The position numbers were made by a program, and so were the translations under genes. A stretch of DNA of 64,000 nt from Thorsellia anophelis DSM 18579 (GTDB lineage Bacteria > Pseudomonadota > Gammaproteobacteria > Enterobacterales > Thorselliaceae). Location: the NCBI RefSeq assembly GCF_900111395.1, contig NZ_FOHV01000003.1, positions 162,217 to 226,216 on the forward strand, given 5' to 3'. Below are positions 31,935 to 40,691 of this stretch, in pieces; the stretch's first letter is position 1, and each line of letters opens with the position of its first letter. The notes beneath the pieces are model-generated. The model did not search any database and was not told where the DNA came from. It worked only from the letters and a program-made list of their open reading frames with translations.

Positions 31935-33044
31935 CTAACTGTGTTTTTTGCCTAATCTACGTTTCAACCTCTTGATGTACCTAGCTACTTTCCATGCCCT
32001 TTTGATGCAGATACCGTAAATAAAAAACGCACCAAAAAAAAGTAGCAGCATAAACCATTCAGGAACAAATGCTAACTCTTCACCTAGCACCCCAATTAGA
32101 GCTAACACGGCTGCTGCTAATGTAATTAATGCGAATGCTTGTCTCGAAGTGAAGCCAGCCCTCATAATTAAATGGTGAATATGCTGTCTATCTGCTGAAA
32201 AGGGACTAAGGCCTTTTTTAATTCGCCTATACATAATGGCTATCATATCCATTAAGGGGATTGCAATCAGCCAAAGTGCTGTCACAGGGTAAATTACTTT
32301 ATTGTTAGTCTGCTCAAGCATTCCTAGCGGCTGACTACTAACTAACAGCATCCACAGAGCAGTAAAACCAATAAGTGTACTACCTGCGTCTCCCATAAAA
32401 ACCTTATATCGCTTTCCAAGTAACCCTAAATTTAGCATAATATACGGTAATATCGCGGCTATCATAGCAAATGCCCATAAAGATAAAGCATATTGTTCAT
32501 CCTGATATAATAAAATACCTAAAGCAGCAAACGTAACGCAGGATAATCCGCCTAATAAGCCATCTATACCATCAACCATATTAAAAGCATTAATTGCACC
32601 CCAAACAGCAAGTAGAGTTATAAGATACCCGAAATATCCTAACTTAAACTCAAAAAAACCAAACACATTCCCAAATGTTTCAAGAGAAATACCAGCGTAA
32701 TACATCATCACAATTGCGACAACTGCTTGAATAGATGCCCTAAATTTTACGCTGATATCAAACCTATCATCAATAGCTCCTACTAACACGAGCAAACCAG
32801 CTAAACTTAAGTAAATACTAAAATGGGGGATTGTATTAAGAAGGGTGCTATACAAATATAAAAATATGATACCAGCAAAAACAGATATGCCCCCAACTAA
32901 AGGGATCGCACCTTGATGCTTTTTCCTAAAGTTAGGTTTATCGACTAAACCTATTTTTTTAGCAACTTTACGTGCTAAAAAAAGAAAGGCCAGCGAAAAT
33001 ATAAAAAGAACAATTAGCTCAAAAAACATTAGGTTTTCGCTCAC
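31935..33044 (-). CDS. wecA: UDP-GlcNAc:undecaprenyl-phosphate GlcNAc-1-phosphate transferase WecA
   Basis: WecA starts ECA (and often O-antigen) synthesis by placing GlcNAc-1-phosphate on undecaprenyl phosphate at the inner membrane. The 369 residues are strongly hydrophobic with about ten segments. Diagnostic motifs are LVLVGAIDDRFDI (about 85-97), INAFNMVDGIDGLLGGLSCV (about 151), the YKVFMGDAGSTLIGF stretch (about 213) and the cytoplasmic RQHIHHLIMRAG (about 285). It is the first wec gene after rho, as in enteric bacteria. Confidence 0.97.
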   Translation of the reverse strand: MSENLMFFELIVLFIFSLAFLFLARKVAKKIGLVDKPNFRKKHQGAIPLVGGISVFAGIIFLYLYSTLLNTIPHFSIYLSLAGLLVLVGAIDDRFDISVKFRASIQAVVAIVMMYYAGISLETFGNVFGFFEFKLGYFGYLITLLAVWGAINAFNMVDGIDGLLGGLSCVTFAALGILLYQDEQYALSLWAFAMIAAILPYIMLNLGLLGKRYKVFMGDAGSTLIGFTALWMLLVSSQPLGMLEQTNNKVIYPVTALWLIAIPLMDMIAIMYRRIKKGLSPFSADRQHIHHLIMRAGFTSRQAFALITLAAAVLALIGVLGEELAFVPEWFMLLLFFGAFFIYGICIKRAWKVARYIKRLKRRLGKKHS

Positions 33045-33060
33045 TTAAATAACCGACAAG

Positions 33061-33098
33061 GTGACTGAGTTAACACACTTATTATTCACTCAGTTCAC
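33061..33098 (-). repeat. Hairpin in the rho-wecA spacer
   Basis: GTGACTGAGT pairs with ACTCAG and TCAC around 17 bases, with one bulged T, giving about 10 base pairs. No T tract follows on the minus strand. It may act as an RNA processing or attenuation element between rho and the wec genes. Confidence 0.35.
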
Positions 33099-33128
33099 TC
33101 CGAATAAAATGCATGTAACTAAAATAAC

Positions 33129-34388
33129 TTAAGAACGACGCATCATTGTAAAGAAGTCATCGTTAGTTTTAGTCATTGCAAGTTTATTAATTAAAAATTC
33201 CATTGCCTCAATCTCACCCATAGGATGTAGAATTTTACGTAAAATCCACATTTTTTGGAGTTCATCATTCGTTGTTAAGAGCTCTTCTTTACGAGTACCG
33301 GAACGATTATAATCAATCGCAGGGAAAACACGTTTCTCAGCAATTTTACGCGATAAATGCAGTTCCATATTACCAGTTCCTTTAAATTCTTCATAGATTA
33401 CTTCATCCATTTTAGAACCTGTATCTACAAGAGCAGTCGCAATAATGGTTAAACTACCACCTTCTTCAACATTACGTGCCGCGCCAAAAAAACGTTTTGG
33501 TCTATGTAAAGCATGAGCATCAACCCCGCCTGTCAGTACTTTACCTGATGATGGCACTACAGTATTGTAAGCTCTTGCTAAACGAGTAATCGAGTCTAGT
33601 AAAATCACAACATCTTTTTTATGTTCAACTAAGCGTTTCGCTTTTTCTATCACCATTTCAGCAACCTGAACATGCCTATTAGCTGGCTCATCAAAAGTTG
33701 AAGCGATAACCTCACCTTTAACCATGCGCTGCATCTCAGTTACCTCTTCAGGTCTTTCATCAATTAGAAGTACGATTAAAACACATTCTGGATGATTATG
33801 AGCGATACTTTGGGCTATATTTTGAAGTAGCATGGTTTTACCCGCTTTTGGCGGTGCAACGATTAGTCCACGCTGTCCTTTACCAATTGGCGCAGCCAAA
33901 TCTAGAACCCTTGCGGTAATATCTTCAGTAGAACCATTACCTCTTTCCATAGGCATTCTTGAATTTGCATGTAATGGGGTTAGATTTTCGAAGAGTATCT
34001 TATTGCGGGAGTTTTCTGGTTTATCAAAGTTAACTTCATTTACTTTAAGTAGCGCAAAATATCGTTCACCTTCTTTTGGTGGGCGTATTTTACCAGATAT
34101 TGTATCCCCAGTTTGTAAATTAAAACGACGTATTTGACTTGGTGAAACATAGATATCATCTGGTCCGGCAAGATATGAACTGTCATTTGATCTTAAAAAG
34201 CCAAATCCATCAGCTAAAATTTCCAGAACACCATTACCTAAAATATCTTCACCACTTTTTGCATGCTGCTTTAAAATTGCAAAGATAATATCTTGTTTAC
34301 GTAAACGAGCTAAATTTTCTAGCCCCATTTTTTCACCGAGCTTGACAAGATCAGCTACAGGTGTTTGATTTAATTCAGTTAAATTCAT
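33129..34388 (-). CDS. rho: Transcription termination factor Rho
   Basis: Rho is a hexameric RNA helicase that ends transcription at rut sites. The 419 residues match E. coli Rho. The N-terminus [20 protein letters not shown] is the helical Rho N domain, followed by the RNA-binding cold-shock-like domain ([20 protein letters not shown], about residue 57). Walker A is [20 protein letters not shown] (about 173), Walker B lies in [16 protein letters not shown], and the Q/R-loop region is [18 protein letters not shown]. It lies between trxA and wecA as in enteric bacteria. A 500-bp gap upstream could hold a long leader for autoregulation. Confidence 0.98.
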   Translation of the reverse strand: MNLTELNQTPVADLVKLGEKMGLENLARLRKQDIIFAILKQHAKSGEDILGNGVLEILADGFGFLRSNDSSYLAGPDDIYVSPSQIRRFNLQTGDTISGKIRPPKEGERYFALLKVNEVNFDKPENSRNKILFENLTPLHANSRMPMERGNGSTEDITARVLDLAAPIGKGQRGLIVAPPKAGKTMLLQNIAQSIAHNHPECVLIVLLIDERPEEVTEMQRMVKGEVIASTFDEPANRHVQVAEMVIEKAKRLVEHKKDVVILLDSITRLARAYNTVVPSSGKVLTGGVDAHALHRPKRFFGAARNVEEGGSLTIIATALVDTGSKMDEVIYEEFKGTGNMELHLSRKIAEKRVFPAIDYNRSGTRKEELLTTNDELQKMWILRKILHPMGEIEAMEFLINKLAMTKTNDDFFTMMRRS

Positions 34389-34888
34389 AAAGTGATTTCT
34401 ATAGTATAAGTTGATTGATTGTTAGTTAGTTGAACGAAAGGAGGATGAAAAACAACTTGTTTGCACAAATTTATTTCACGAGTTAGTAAATTCATTTTGT
34501 ATTCTTAAATGTTATGTCTTTAATGTTTTGAGTTAAAAGAACTGCTATTACTGCGATTCGGATAAAATTGAAAAATGCCATGACAGCTGACAATTTGAAT
34601 TTATGCATACAGAGACCTATTGCACAATTTAGAAAGGATTCGATGAATATTTTCCGACGAGTATTTACAGTTGAAGACCTAATGATCAAGATTCTAAAGA
34701 AATTCTATGAAAAAAACAACAATTATTCTTATTTATGGTCAAATAAATAGCAACCTTAAGAAATCTGATACAATTCAAATTAAACCGTATTAGTTAAGAT
34801 AAAGGCACCAGCCTGAATAGATGTATAGATTTCTTAGATAAACCTGAGTTATTATTTGAATCAATCTTCACTTTTTCATTACTAAAAA
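34389..34888 (-). other. Long rho upstream region without a convincing gene
   Basis: Between trxA and rho lie 500 bases with only short overlapping frames on both strands (about 34492-34750), neither with a recognisable product or good ribosome site. In E. coli rho has a leader with a small peptide and is autoregulated by attenuation; this gap could be such a leader, but I see no clear hairpins to prove it. A string GAGACCTATTGCACAA at 34612 resembles an insertion-sequence end, but no element is seen. Confidence 0.3.
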
Positions 34889-35218
34889 TTAGATAGTTGA
34901 ATCAATGAAAGCCATCACTTCAGATTTAGTTAAAGGACCTACTTTTGTTGCTATCACATTACCTGCTTTTAATATTATTAAAGTTGGAATACTCCTCACA
35001 CCGAATTTCATAGGTACTTCTGGGTTATCATCAATATTCACCTTACCTATGATAACTTTATTTCCATAATGCTCTGCTAGTTCATCTAAAATCACACTCA
35101 TCGTAATACAAGGTGCACACCATTGAGCCCAAAAATCTAACACAACATATTTTTTATCTATCACAGCGATTTGTTCATAATTATCATCGGTCACTTCGAC
35201 AACAGTATTAGAAGACAT
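34889..35218 (-). CDS. trxA: Thioredoxin with a WCAPC active site
   Basis: Thioredoxin reduces disulfides of cytoplasmic proteins using electrons from thioredoxin reductase. The 109-residue protein has the thioredoxin fold with active site WCAPC (C34, C37) and the cis-proline loop RSIPTL near residue 75. E. coli TrxA has WCGPC; alanine in place of glycine between the cysteines is less usual, though seen in some thioredoxins. The residues after the site (ITMSVILDELAEHYG) are also divergent. The location upstream of rho supports the trxA call. A second thioredoxin elsewhere in the genome cannot be excluded. Confidence 0.88.
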   Translation of the reverse strand: MSSNTVVEVTDDNYEQIAVIDKKYVVLDFWAQWCAPCITMSVILDELAEHYGNKVIIGKVNIDDNPEVPMKFGVRSIPTLIILKAGNVIATKVGPLTKSEVMAFIDSTI

Positions 35219-35544
35219 TGCTCATCCTTATCAATTTTATCTACAGTTTTTAGTTTAGACTATCACAATTTAGATAGTAACATAGTAATAAGTCATTTAA
35301 ATCATTATATAAACTAATTTACATTCATCATACTAGGGCTGACACCCCACGTAGAAGCTCGAGATAAAAGCGCAGCAAATAAACTCTATCGAATAAAACT
35401 AGAGTTTTAAATCAGTTAAATGTATTCCTTATTTTGATAATTATTAAATGACTTAAATAATTATCTTATCGTTTGTATTTAACACTGCTACAATCAAGCA
35501 AAACAAATAAGAACTAAGCCTGCTTACTTAAAGGATAGATTATA
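35219..35544. other. trxA/yeaL divergent gap with possible small RNA
   Basis: No protein gene is seen in these 326 bases. The stretch 35335-35408 is richer in G and C than its surroundings and ends in a hairpin, AAACTCTA and TAGAGTTT (35381-35407), followed by TTAAAT on the plus strand. This could be a small transcript with its own weak terminator, but I see no good promoter for it. Confidence 0.2.
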
Positions 35545-36009
35545 ATGTTCCCATGGCTAGATGCAAACCTAATGTTATTACTTGTCTTTATTTTACTAGG
35601 CTTATTTAGCCAAAATCACACACTCGTGATTGCTGTCGTTGTTTTATTGTTAATTCGTTACACGCCAATTAAACCTGCCCTACCTTGGATAGAAAAATAT
35701 GGATTAACGATTAGCATCACTATGTTAACTATATCGGTACTCGCACCTATGGTAAGTGGTAAGATTGATACAAGCAAATTTTTTACAAATATACTCGATT
35801 GGAGATTACTCGCTGCTGTTGCAGTTGGTGCTCTTGTTTCGTGGCTTGGAGGCAGAGGTGTAAATTTGATGACTTATCAACCTAAATTAATCACAGGTTT
35901 ACTAATTGGTACCGTTCTTGGCGTTGCATTTTTCCGTGGAGTTGCTGTTGGGCCGCTAATTGCTGCTGGGATGCTATCAATTGTGCTCTTTTTTGGTGCT
36001 TCTGATTAA
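35545..36009 (+). CDS. yeaL: DUF441 (UPF0756) membrane protein, YeaL type
   Basis: The 154-residue protein is almost wholly hydrophobic with about four membrane segments, beginning MFPWLDANLMLLLVFILLGL. It contains the family pattern IKPALPWIEKYGLTISITML and ends with GVAVGPLIAAGMLSIVLFFG. This is the UPF0756 family, represented by E. coli YeaL, whose function is not known. It lies upstream of gpmA on the same strand with a 163-bp gap, so cotranscription is not obvious. Confidence 0.88.
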   Translation: MFPWLDANLMLLLVFILLGLFSQNHTLVIAVVVLLLIRYTPIKPALPWIEKYGLTISITMLTISVLAPMVSGKIDTSKFFTNILDWRLLAAVAVGALVSWLGGRGVNLMTYQPKLITGLLIGTVLGVAFFRGVAVGPLIAAGMLSIVLFFGASD

Positions 36010-36071
36010 ATTTCTGATTGGTTAAATCAATTATTTTGTCTTTCTTATACCTAAAATAGAAAGGTTTGCGT

Positions 36072-36077
36072 TATAAT
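36072..36077 (+). promoter_or_regulatory. Possible -10 element for gpmA
   Basis: A perfect TATAAT lies 95 bp before the gpmA start codon in the gap after yeaL. No convincing -35 hexamer stands 16-18 bp upstream, so the assignment rests on the -10 match and position. Confidence 0.35.
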
Positions 36078-36172
36078 CTTGGAATGTCTAATTCTTAGCT
36101 GTTTTTTAAGCTCAATTATCATGCTAAACTAGACGAATTATTTTTTATTTTTATCTTATAAAGGAGAAAATC

Positions 36173-36925
36173 ATGTCTGTAACTAAACTCGTTCTAATCC
36201 GCCACGGTGAAAGCCTTTGGAATAGTGAAAATCGTTTTACTGGTTGGACTGATGTCGATTTATCAGAAAAAGGAACACAAGAAGCGCGCGCTGCAGGAGA
36301 ATTACTTGCAAGTGAAGGCTTTCAATTTGACTTTGCTTATACATCTGTTTTAAAACGTGCTATCCATACTCTTTGGAAAGTACTAGATGGCGTCGATCAA
36401 GCTTGGCTTCCTGTTGAAAAATCTTGGAAATTAAATGAACGTCACTATGGTGCGTTACAAGGCTTAGATAAATCTGAAACTGCTGCTAAATATGGTGATG
36501 ACCAAGTATTAGCATGGCGTCGTGGCTTTGCTATTACTCCGCCAGAATTAACCAAAGATGACGAGCGTTATGCTGGTAAAGATCCTCGTTATGCAGGATT
36601 AAGTGAATCGCAAATCCCATTAACAGAAAGTCTTGCAACTACAATTGAGCGTGTTGTGCCTTACTGGAATGAGAATATCAAACCTCGCATCGCTCGTGGC
36701 GAACGTGTTGTGATTGCAGCTCACGGTAATTCTTTACGTGCTCTTATCAAACATTTAGACAATATGAGTGAAGAAGCTATTTTAGAACTTAATATTCCAA
36801 CAGCCTCTCCACTAGTCTATGAATTTGACAGCAACATGAATGTCATTAAAAGTTATTATCTTGGTAATGCAGATGAAATCGCAGCTAAAGCTGCGGCAGT
36901 TGCAAACCAAGGCAAAGCTAAATAA
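36173..36925 (+). CDS. gpmA: 2,3-bisphosphoglycerate-dependent phosphoglycerate mutase
   Basis: GpmA interconverts 3- and 2-phosphoglycerate in glycolysis and gluconeogenesis, through a phosphohistidine. The RHGE motif is at residues 10-13 (H11 phosphorylated), followed by [20 protein letters not shown], the glutamate region [16 protein letters not shown] near 89, and the second histidine in [17 protein letters not shown] (about 183). The 250 residues match E. coli GpmA. A strong AAAGGAG ribosome site precedes the start, and an intrinsic terminator follows, so it is a single-gene unit. Confidence 0.98.
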   Translation: MSVTKLVLIRHGESLWNSENRFTGWTDVDLSEKGTQEARAAGELLASEGFQFDFAYTSVLKRAIHTLWKVLDGVDQAWLPVEKSWKLNERHYGALQGLDKSETAAKYGDDQVLAWRRGFAITPPELTKDDERYAGKDPRYAGLSESQIPLTESLATTIERVVPYWNENIKPRIARGERVVIAAHGNSLRALIKHLDNMSEEAILELNIPTASPLVYEFDSNMNVIKSYYLGNADEIAAKAAAVANQGKAK

Positions 36926-36974
36926 GAAAATAAATCTAAGCTAGTCAGCTGACTAACTCAAGAATCTATTTAAC

Positions 36975-37007
36975 AGGCCTGCATGCATCTGTATGCGGCC
37001 TTTTTTT
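36975..37007 (+). terminator. Rho-independent terminator after gpmA
   Basis: AGGCC-T-GCAT pairs with ATGC-GGCCT around an eight-base loop, with one bulged T, and is followed directly by seven T. It lies 50 bp after the gpmA stop codon. Confidence 0.85.
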
Positions 37008-37084
37008 ATGCTAAAATCAACCAAAAAGTCTCATTAAGACCATATTAAATATAAACACATTTTGAATTTCACAGAGGAAAATCC

Positions 37085-38356
37085 ATGTCAACTCATTCTC
37101 TTATACAACAATTGCGAGAGCGCGGACTTATTGCACAAGTCACCGATGAAAGTGCATTAGAAGAGCATTTAAATGCAGGCGCTATCTCTCTTTATTGCGG
37201 TTTTGATCCAACTGCCGATAGTCTTCACCTTGGCCATTTAGTCCCCCTTTTATGCTTAAAACGCTTTCAAGATTCTGGGCACAAACCTGTTGCCTTAGTA
37301 GGCGGCGCGACAGGGATGATTGGCGATCCTAGTTTTAAAGCTGCTGAGCGTAAACTGAATACGGCTGATACCGTCAAAGAGTGGAGTGATAAAATTAAAG
37401 CCCAAGTCTCTCCTTTTTTAGACTTTGATTGTGGCCAAAATAGTGCAATTGTTGCTAATAACTATGATTGGTTTGGTGACATGGATGTACTTGGTTTCTT
37501 AAGAGATGTGGGTAAACATTTTTCTGTCAATCAAATGATAAACAAGGAAGCTGTTAAACAGCGTCTTAATCGAGATGATAGTGGTATTTCATTTACTGAG
37601 TTTTCTTATAACTTATTACAGTCTTATGACTTTGCCAATTTATGTGGTGAGCATAATGTCACGTTGCAAATTGGGGGATCTGATCAATGGGGCAATATTA
37701 CCTCAGGGATTGATTTAACCCGCCGCATGCATCAAAAACAAGTATTTGGGTTGACAGTACCCCTTATCACTAAATCTGATGGGACAAAATTTGGTAAAAC
37801 AGAAAGTGGTGCAGTATGGCTTGACTCAAGTAAAACCAGCCCTTACGCATTTTACCAATTTTGGATCAATACTGCTGATGCTGATGTTTATCGTTTTCTT
37901 AAATTTTTCACGTTTATTCCTCTTGATGAAATTCAAGCAATTGAAGAAACAGATAAAAATAGTGGTCGCGCCCCACAAGCACAATACATTTTAGCTGATA
38001 CAGTGACACAATTAGTTCATGGTGAATCTGGTTTAGCAGCTGCTAAACGTATTACTGAGTCTTTATTTTCTGGCGATATCCAATCCCTAACTGAAGCAGA
38101 TTTTGTTCAGCTGGCACAAGATGGCATGCCTAAGGTAGAGTTAACAGCAGAAGATGATCTTCAGCAAGCATTAGTCAAGGCTGGTTTTGCTCCTTCTAGA
38201 GGACAAGCAAGAACCCTTATCAATTCAAATGCGGTTACTCTAAATGGAAATAAACTGTCTGATGCTGAGTATCAGTTTATAGAAACGGATAAACAATTTG
38301 GCCGTTACGCACTAATGCGCCGTGGTAAAAAACATTATTGCTTAATCACTTGGTAA
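37085..38356 (+). CDS. tyrS: Tyrosyl-tRNA synthetase
   Basis: TyrS attaches tyrosine to its tRNA. The 423 residues show a class I synthetase: the HIGH-type motif HLGH at 48-51 in [14 protein letters not shown], the tyrosine-binding [12 protein letters not shown] stretch (about 177), [15 protein letters not shown] (about 198), and the KMSKS-type KFGKT (about 235). The C-terminal S4 RNA-binding domain ([20 protein letters not shown]) follows. It has its own ribosome site GAGGAAAATCC before the ATG. Confidence 0.98.
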   Translation: MSTHSLIQQLRERGLIAQVTDESALEEHLNAGAISLYCGFDPTADSLHLGHLVPLLCLKRFQDSGHKPVALVGGATGMIGDPSFKAAERKLNTADTVKEWSDKIKAQVSPFLDFDCGQNSAIVANNYDWFGDMDVLGFLRDVGKHFSVNQMINKEAVKQRLNRDDSGISFTEFSYNLLQSYDFANLCGEHNVTLQIGGSDQWGNITSGIDLTRRMHQKQVFGLTVPLITKSDGTKFGKTESGAVWLDSSKTSPYAFYQFWINTADADVYRFLKFFTFIPLDEIQAIEETDKNSGRAPQAQYILADTVTQLVHGESGLAAAKRITESLFSGDIQSLTEADFVQLAQDGMPKVELTAEDDLQQALVKAGFAPSRGQARTLINSNAVTLNGNKLSDAEYQFIETDKQFGRYALMRRGKKHYCLITW

Positions 38357-38362
38357 ATATGA

Positions 38363-38395
38363 TTTGCATTAGGTGGACTTGCTGCCTAATGCAAA
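38363..38395 (+). terminator. Hairpin after tyrS
   Basis: TTTGCATTAGG and CCTAATGCAAA form a perfect 11-bp stem around 11 bases, 6 bp after the tyrS stop codon. The bases after it are AATTTCG, so the T tract is poor; the position still favours a terminator. Confidence 0.5.
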
Positions 38396-38504
38396 AATTT
38401 CGAACAATCCCACCTAATTTTTCAACTATGATTGCATATCATCTCATTTTACTCTTATCGAACTAATGTTGACATTGGGTCTGCATTCACAAAAAGGAGT
38501 TTAT

Positions 38505-39107
38505 ATGCGTAAAGTACTTTTTCTTAAATCGAGTATATTAGGTGGTTACTCTCAATCAAGTCATTTAGTTGATTATGCGGTTGAACAGTGGAAAAAATCA
38601 CATCCAAACGACGTCATTACAGTACGCGACCTAGCAGTAGATAATTTGCCCTTTTTAGATGGCGAATTAGTTGGCATGCTTGCACCTGCAGAAGGGACAG
38701 TTCTTACTGATCGTCAAAAATCTGTTCAGGCGACTTCAGATGCACTTATCGCACAACTAAAAGACCAAGATGTCTTAGTATTGGGCGTTGCTATTTATAA
38801 CTTCAATATTTCAACACATCTTAAAAATTATATCGACTTGATTTGCCGCGCTGGTCAAACCTTCAGATATACTGAGTCTGGCCCTATTGGTTTATCTGGT
38901 GTTAAAGAAGCGCTTGTATTAAAAGCTAACGGCGGTATTTATGGTGAAACGCACTCTTCGATAGCTTATTTAAAACAAGTGTTAGGTTTTATTGGAATCG
39001 AAGAAATCAATTTCATCAGTGCTGAGGGAATGGGTTATGGTGATGAAGTTAAAACCAAATCGATTGCTGATGCAAAAGCTGCGATTGATGCTTACTTATC
39101 AAAATAA
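38505..39107 (+). CDS. azoR: FMN-dependent NADH-azoreductase
   Basis: AzoR (AcpD) is a flavodoxin-like enzyme that reduces quinones and azo compounds with NADH and FMN. I place the start at 38505, where AAAAAGGAG lies 5 bases upstream; a frame from 38466 would lack a ribosome site. The 200 residues begin MRKVLFLKSSILGGYSQSSH, with the FMN phosphate loop SSILGGYSQS, and carry GVAIYNFNISTHLKNYIDLI near 100 and LKANGGIYGE near 145. The length matches E. coli AzoR. Confidence 0.95.
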   Translation: MRKVLFLKSSILGGYSQSSHLVDYAVEQWKKSHPNDVITVRDLAVDNLPFLDGELVGMLAPAEGTVLTDRQKSVQATSDALIAQLKDQDVLVLGVAIYNFNISTHLKNYIDLICRAGQTFRYTESGPIGLSGVKEALVLKANGGIYGETHSSIAYLKQVLGFIGIEEINFISAEGMGYGDEVKTKSIADAKAAIDAYLSK

Positions 39108-39150
39108 GGCGTTCTAACGCCATTAATAATCGCCTCACTTAACGCATTAT

Positions 39151-39202
39151 AAAATACCGATTAAAAAACTAACTAAAGCTAGATTTGATTAATCGGTGTT
39201 TT
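39151..39202. terminator. Bidirectional terminator between azoR and radA
   Basis: ACCGATTAA and TTAATCGGT form a 9-bp stem, extended after one mismatch by AAAA and TTTT, around a 25-base loop. T runs follow on both strands (TTTTATTATT on plus, TTTTATAATG on minus). The site lies between two convergent genes. Confidence 0.65.
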
Positions 39203-39220
39203 ATTATTGTGTTAAAGGCA

Positions 39221-40597
39221 TTAAAGATCATGGAAAATTTCAAGCGCATCGGCTAATTTTTTGACTCCAAAGACCTGCATGTTGTCAGGTGACTTTTTAG
39301 GCATATTGCCAAAAGGCACAATTGCTCTTTTAAATCCATGTTTTGCAGCTTCAGTAATACGCTCTTGTCCACTTGGAACTGGTCTGATTTCACCCGCTAA
39401 CCCAACTTCACCAAACACAACTAAATCTCTTGGAAGAGGTTTATCTCTAAAACTTGAGACCAATGATAACAATAACGCTAAATCAGCACTCGTTTCTGTT
39501 ACTTTAACCCCTCCAACCACATTAACAAACACATCTTGATCAGCCATCAATAGTCCACCATGTCTATGAAGTACAGCTAAAAGTATCGCTAATCGATTTT
39601 GCTCTAAGCCCACAGCCACACGTCTTGGATTTCCCATGAGAGAATGATCGACTAAAGCCTGAATTTCGACTAAAAGAGGCCTTGTTCCTTCCCAAACTAC
39701 CATAACTGAGCTACCGGAAGTCAATTCTTCACCGCGACTTAAAAATATCGCTGAAGGATTACTAACCTCTCTTAACCCCTGCTCTGTCATAGCAAAAACA
39801 CCAAGCTCATTGACTGCACCAAATCGGTTTTTATGACTTCTTAAGGTTCTAAATCTTGAATCACCTTCGCCATCAAGTAAAATTGAACAGTCAATACAAT
39901 GCTCTAATACCTTTGGTCCTGCTAAAGAGCCATCTTTTGTAACATGTCCAACCATTATGATAGCAACCCCTCTTGTTTTTGCAAAACGGGTTAAAAATGC
40001 AGCCGTCTCTCGGACTTGAGCAACACTCCCAGGTGAAGACTGAATCTCAGCCATATGCATCACTTGTATAGAATCAATGACCATCAAGGCAGGATTTTCT
40101 TGTTCAGCAAACAAACAAATTTGCTCAATACTGGTTTCTGATAGCATGTATAAATTATCAGTGGGCAAATTGAGTCGCTTAGCACGCATAGCAACTTGCT
40201 GCAAGGATTCTTCACCCGTAACGTAAAGCGTTTTCATCCTTGTTGCGAGCTTAACTAAGGTTTGCAACAAGAGTGTACTTTTACCAGCACCTGGGTTCCC
40301 GCCAATTAAAATCGCGCTACCGGGTACTACTCCGCCCCCTAATACCCTATCAAATTCAATAAATCCAGTAGAAAATCTTGGTAGTGCCTCGAGTGAAATC
40401 TCTGACAGTTTTTGAACTTTGCTTGCACCATCTAATCCTGCATACCCAACTCTATTGGTGTGGCTTGATTGAGTGGATGCAAGACGGACTTCCGTAATAC
40501 AATTCCAGCTATTACAGGCGCTGCATTGCCCTTGCCATCTTGGATAATCAGCGCCACAGTCATTACACACAAAAGCGCGTTTTACACTTTTAGCCAT
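39221..40597 (-). CDS. radA: DNA repair protein RadA
   Basis: RadA (Sms) is a RecA-like branch-migration ATPase used in recombinational repair. The 458 residues start with a four-cysteine zinc finger (C11, C14, C25, C28), have Walker A GGNPGAGKST at 99-108, the RadA-specific KNRFG motif in RSHKNRFGAVNELGVF (about 250), and a C-terminal Lon-like domain (about 300-455, LAGEIRPVPSGQERITEAAK). Its length matches E. coli RadA. It is convergent with azoR and lies downstream of valS. Confidence 0.98.
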   Translation of the reverse strand: MAKSVKRAFVCNDCGADYPRWQGQCSACNSWNCITEVRLASTQSSHTNRVGYAGLDGASKVQKLSEISLEALPRFSTGFIEFDRVLGGGVVPGSAILIGGNPGAGKSTLLLQTLVKLATRMKTLYVTGEESLQQVAMRAKRLNLPTDNLYMLSETSIEQICLFAEQENPALMVIDSIQVMHMAEIQSSPGSVAQVRETAAFLTRFAKTRGVAIIMVGHVTKDGSLAGPKVLEHCIDCSILLDGEGDSRFRTLRSHKNRFGAVNELGVFAMTEQGLREVSNPSAIFLSRGEELTSGSSVMVVWEGTRPLLVEIQALVDHSLMGNPRRVAVGLEQNRLAILLAVLHRHGGLLMADQDVFVNVVGGVKVTETSADLALLLSLVSSFRDKPLPRDLVVFGEVGLAGEIRPVPSGQERITEAAKHGFKRAIVPFGNMPKKSPDNMQVFGVKKLADALEIFHDL

Positions 40598-40636
40598 CTA
40601 TATCATACCTTAATCTCGTGCCTTTGCTTTTTTATG

Positions 40637-40681
40637 ATTAAACTAGAACTGCCGATTAAATCGTTCTAATTCTAGTTTAAT
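40637..40681 (-). terminator. Hairpin between valS and radA
   Basis: ATTAAACTAGAA and TTCTAGTTTAAT form a 12-bp perfect stem around 21 bases, 11 bp beyond the valS stop codon. No T tract follows on the minus strand, so it may be a Rho-independent terminator of poor form or an mRNA stabiliser. Confidence 0.4.
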
Positions 40682-40691
40682 GCTCATCAGA

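Noticed and set aside
34577..34590. TGACAGCTGACA near the rho leader as a Pho box
   Set aside because: The repeats are 7 bp apart, not 11, and rho is not a phosphate gene; useful as a negative example when judging the Pho boxes.
34492..34750. Overlapping short frames upstream of rho on both strands
   Set aside because: No ribosome site, no recognisable product and they overlap each other; treated as chance in AT-rich DNA.
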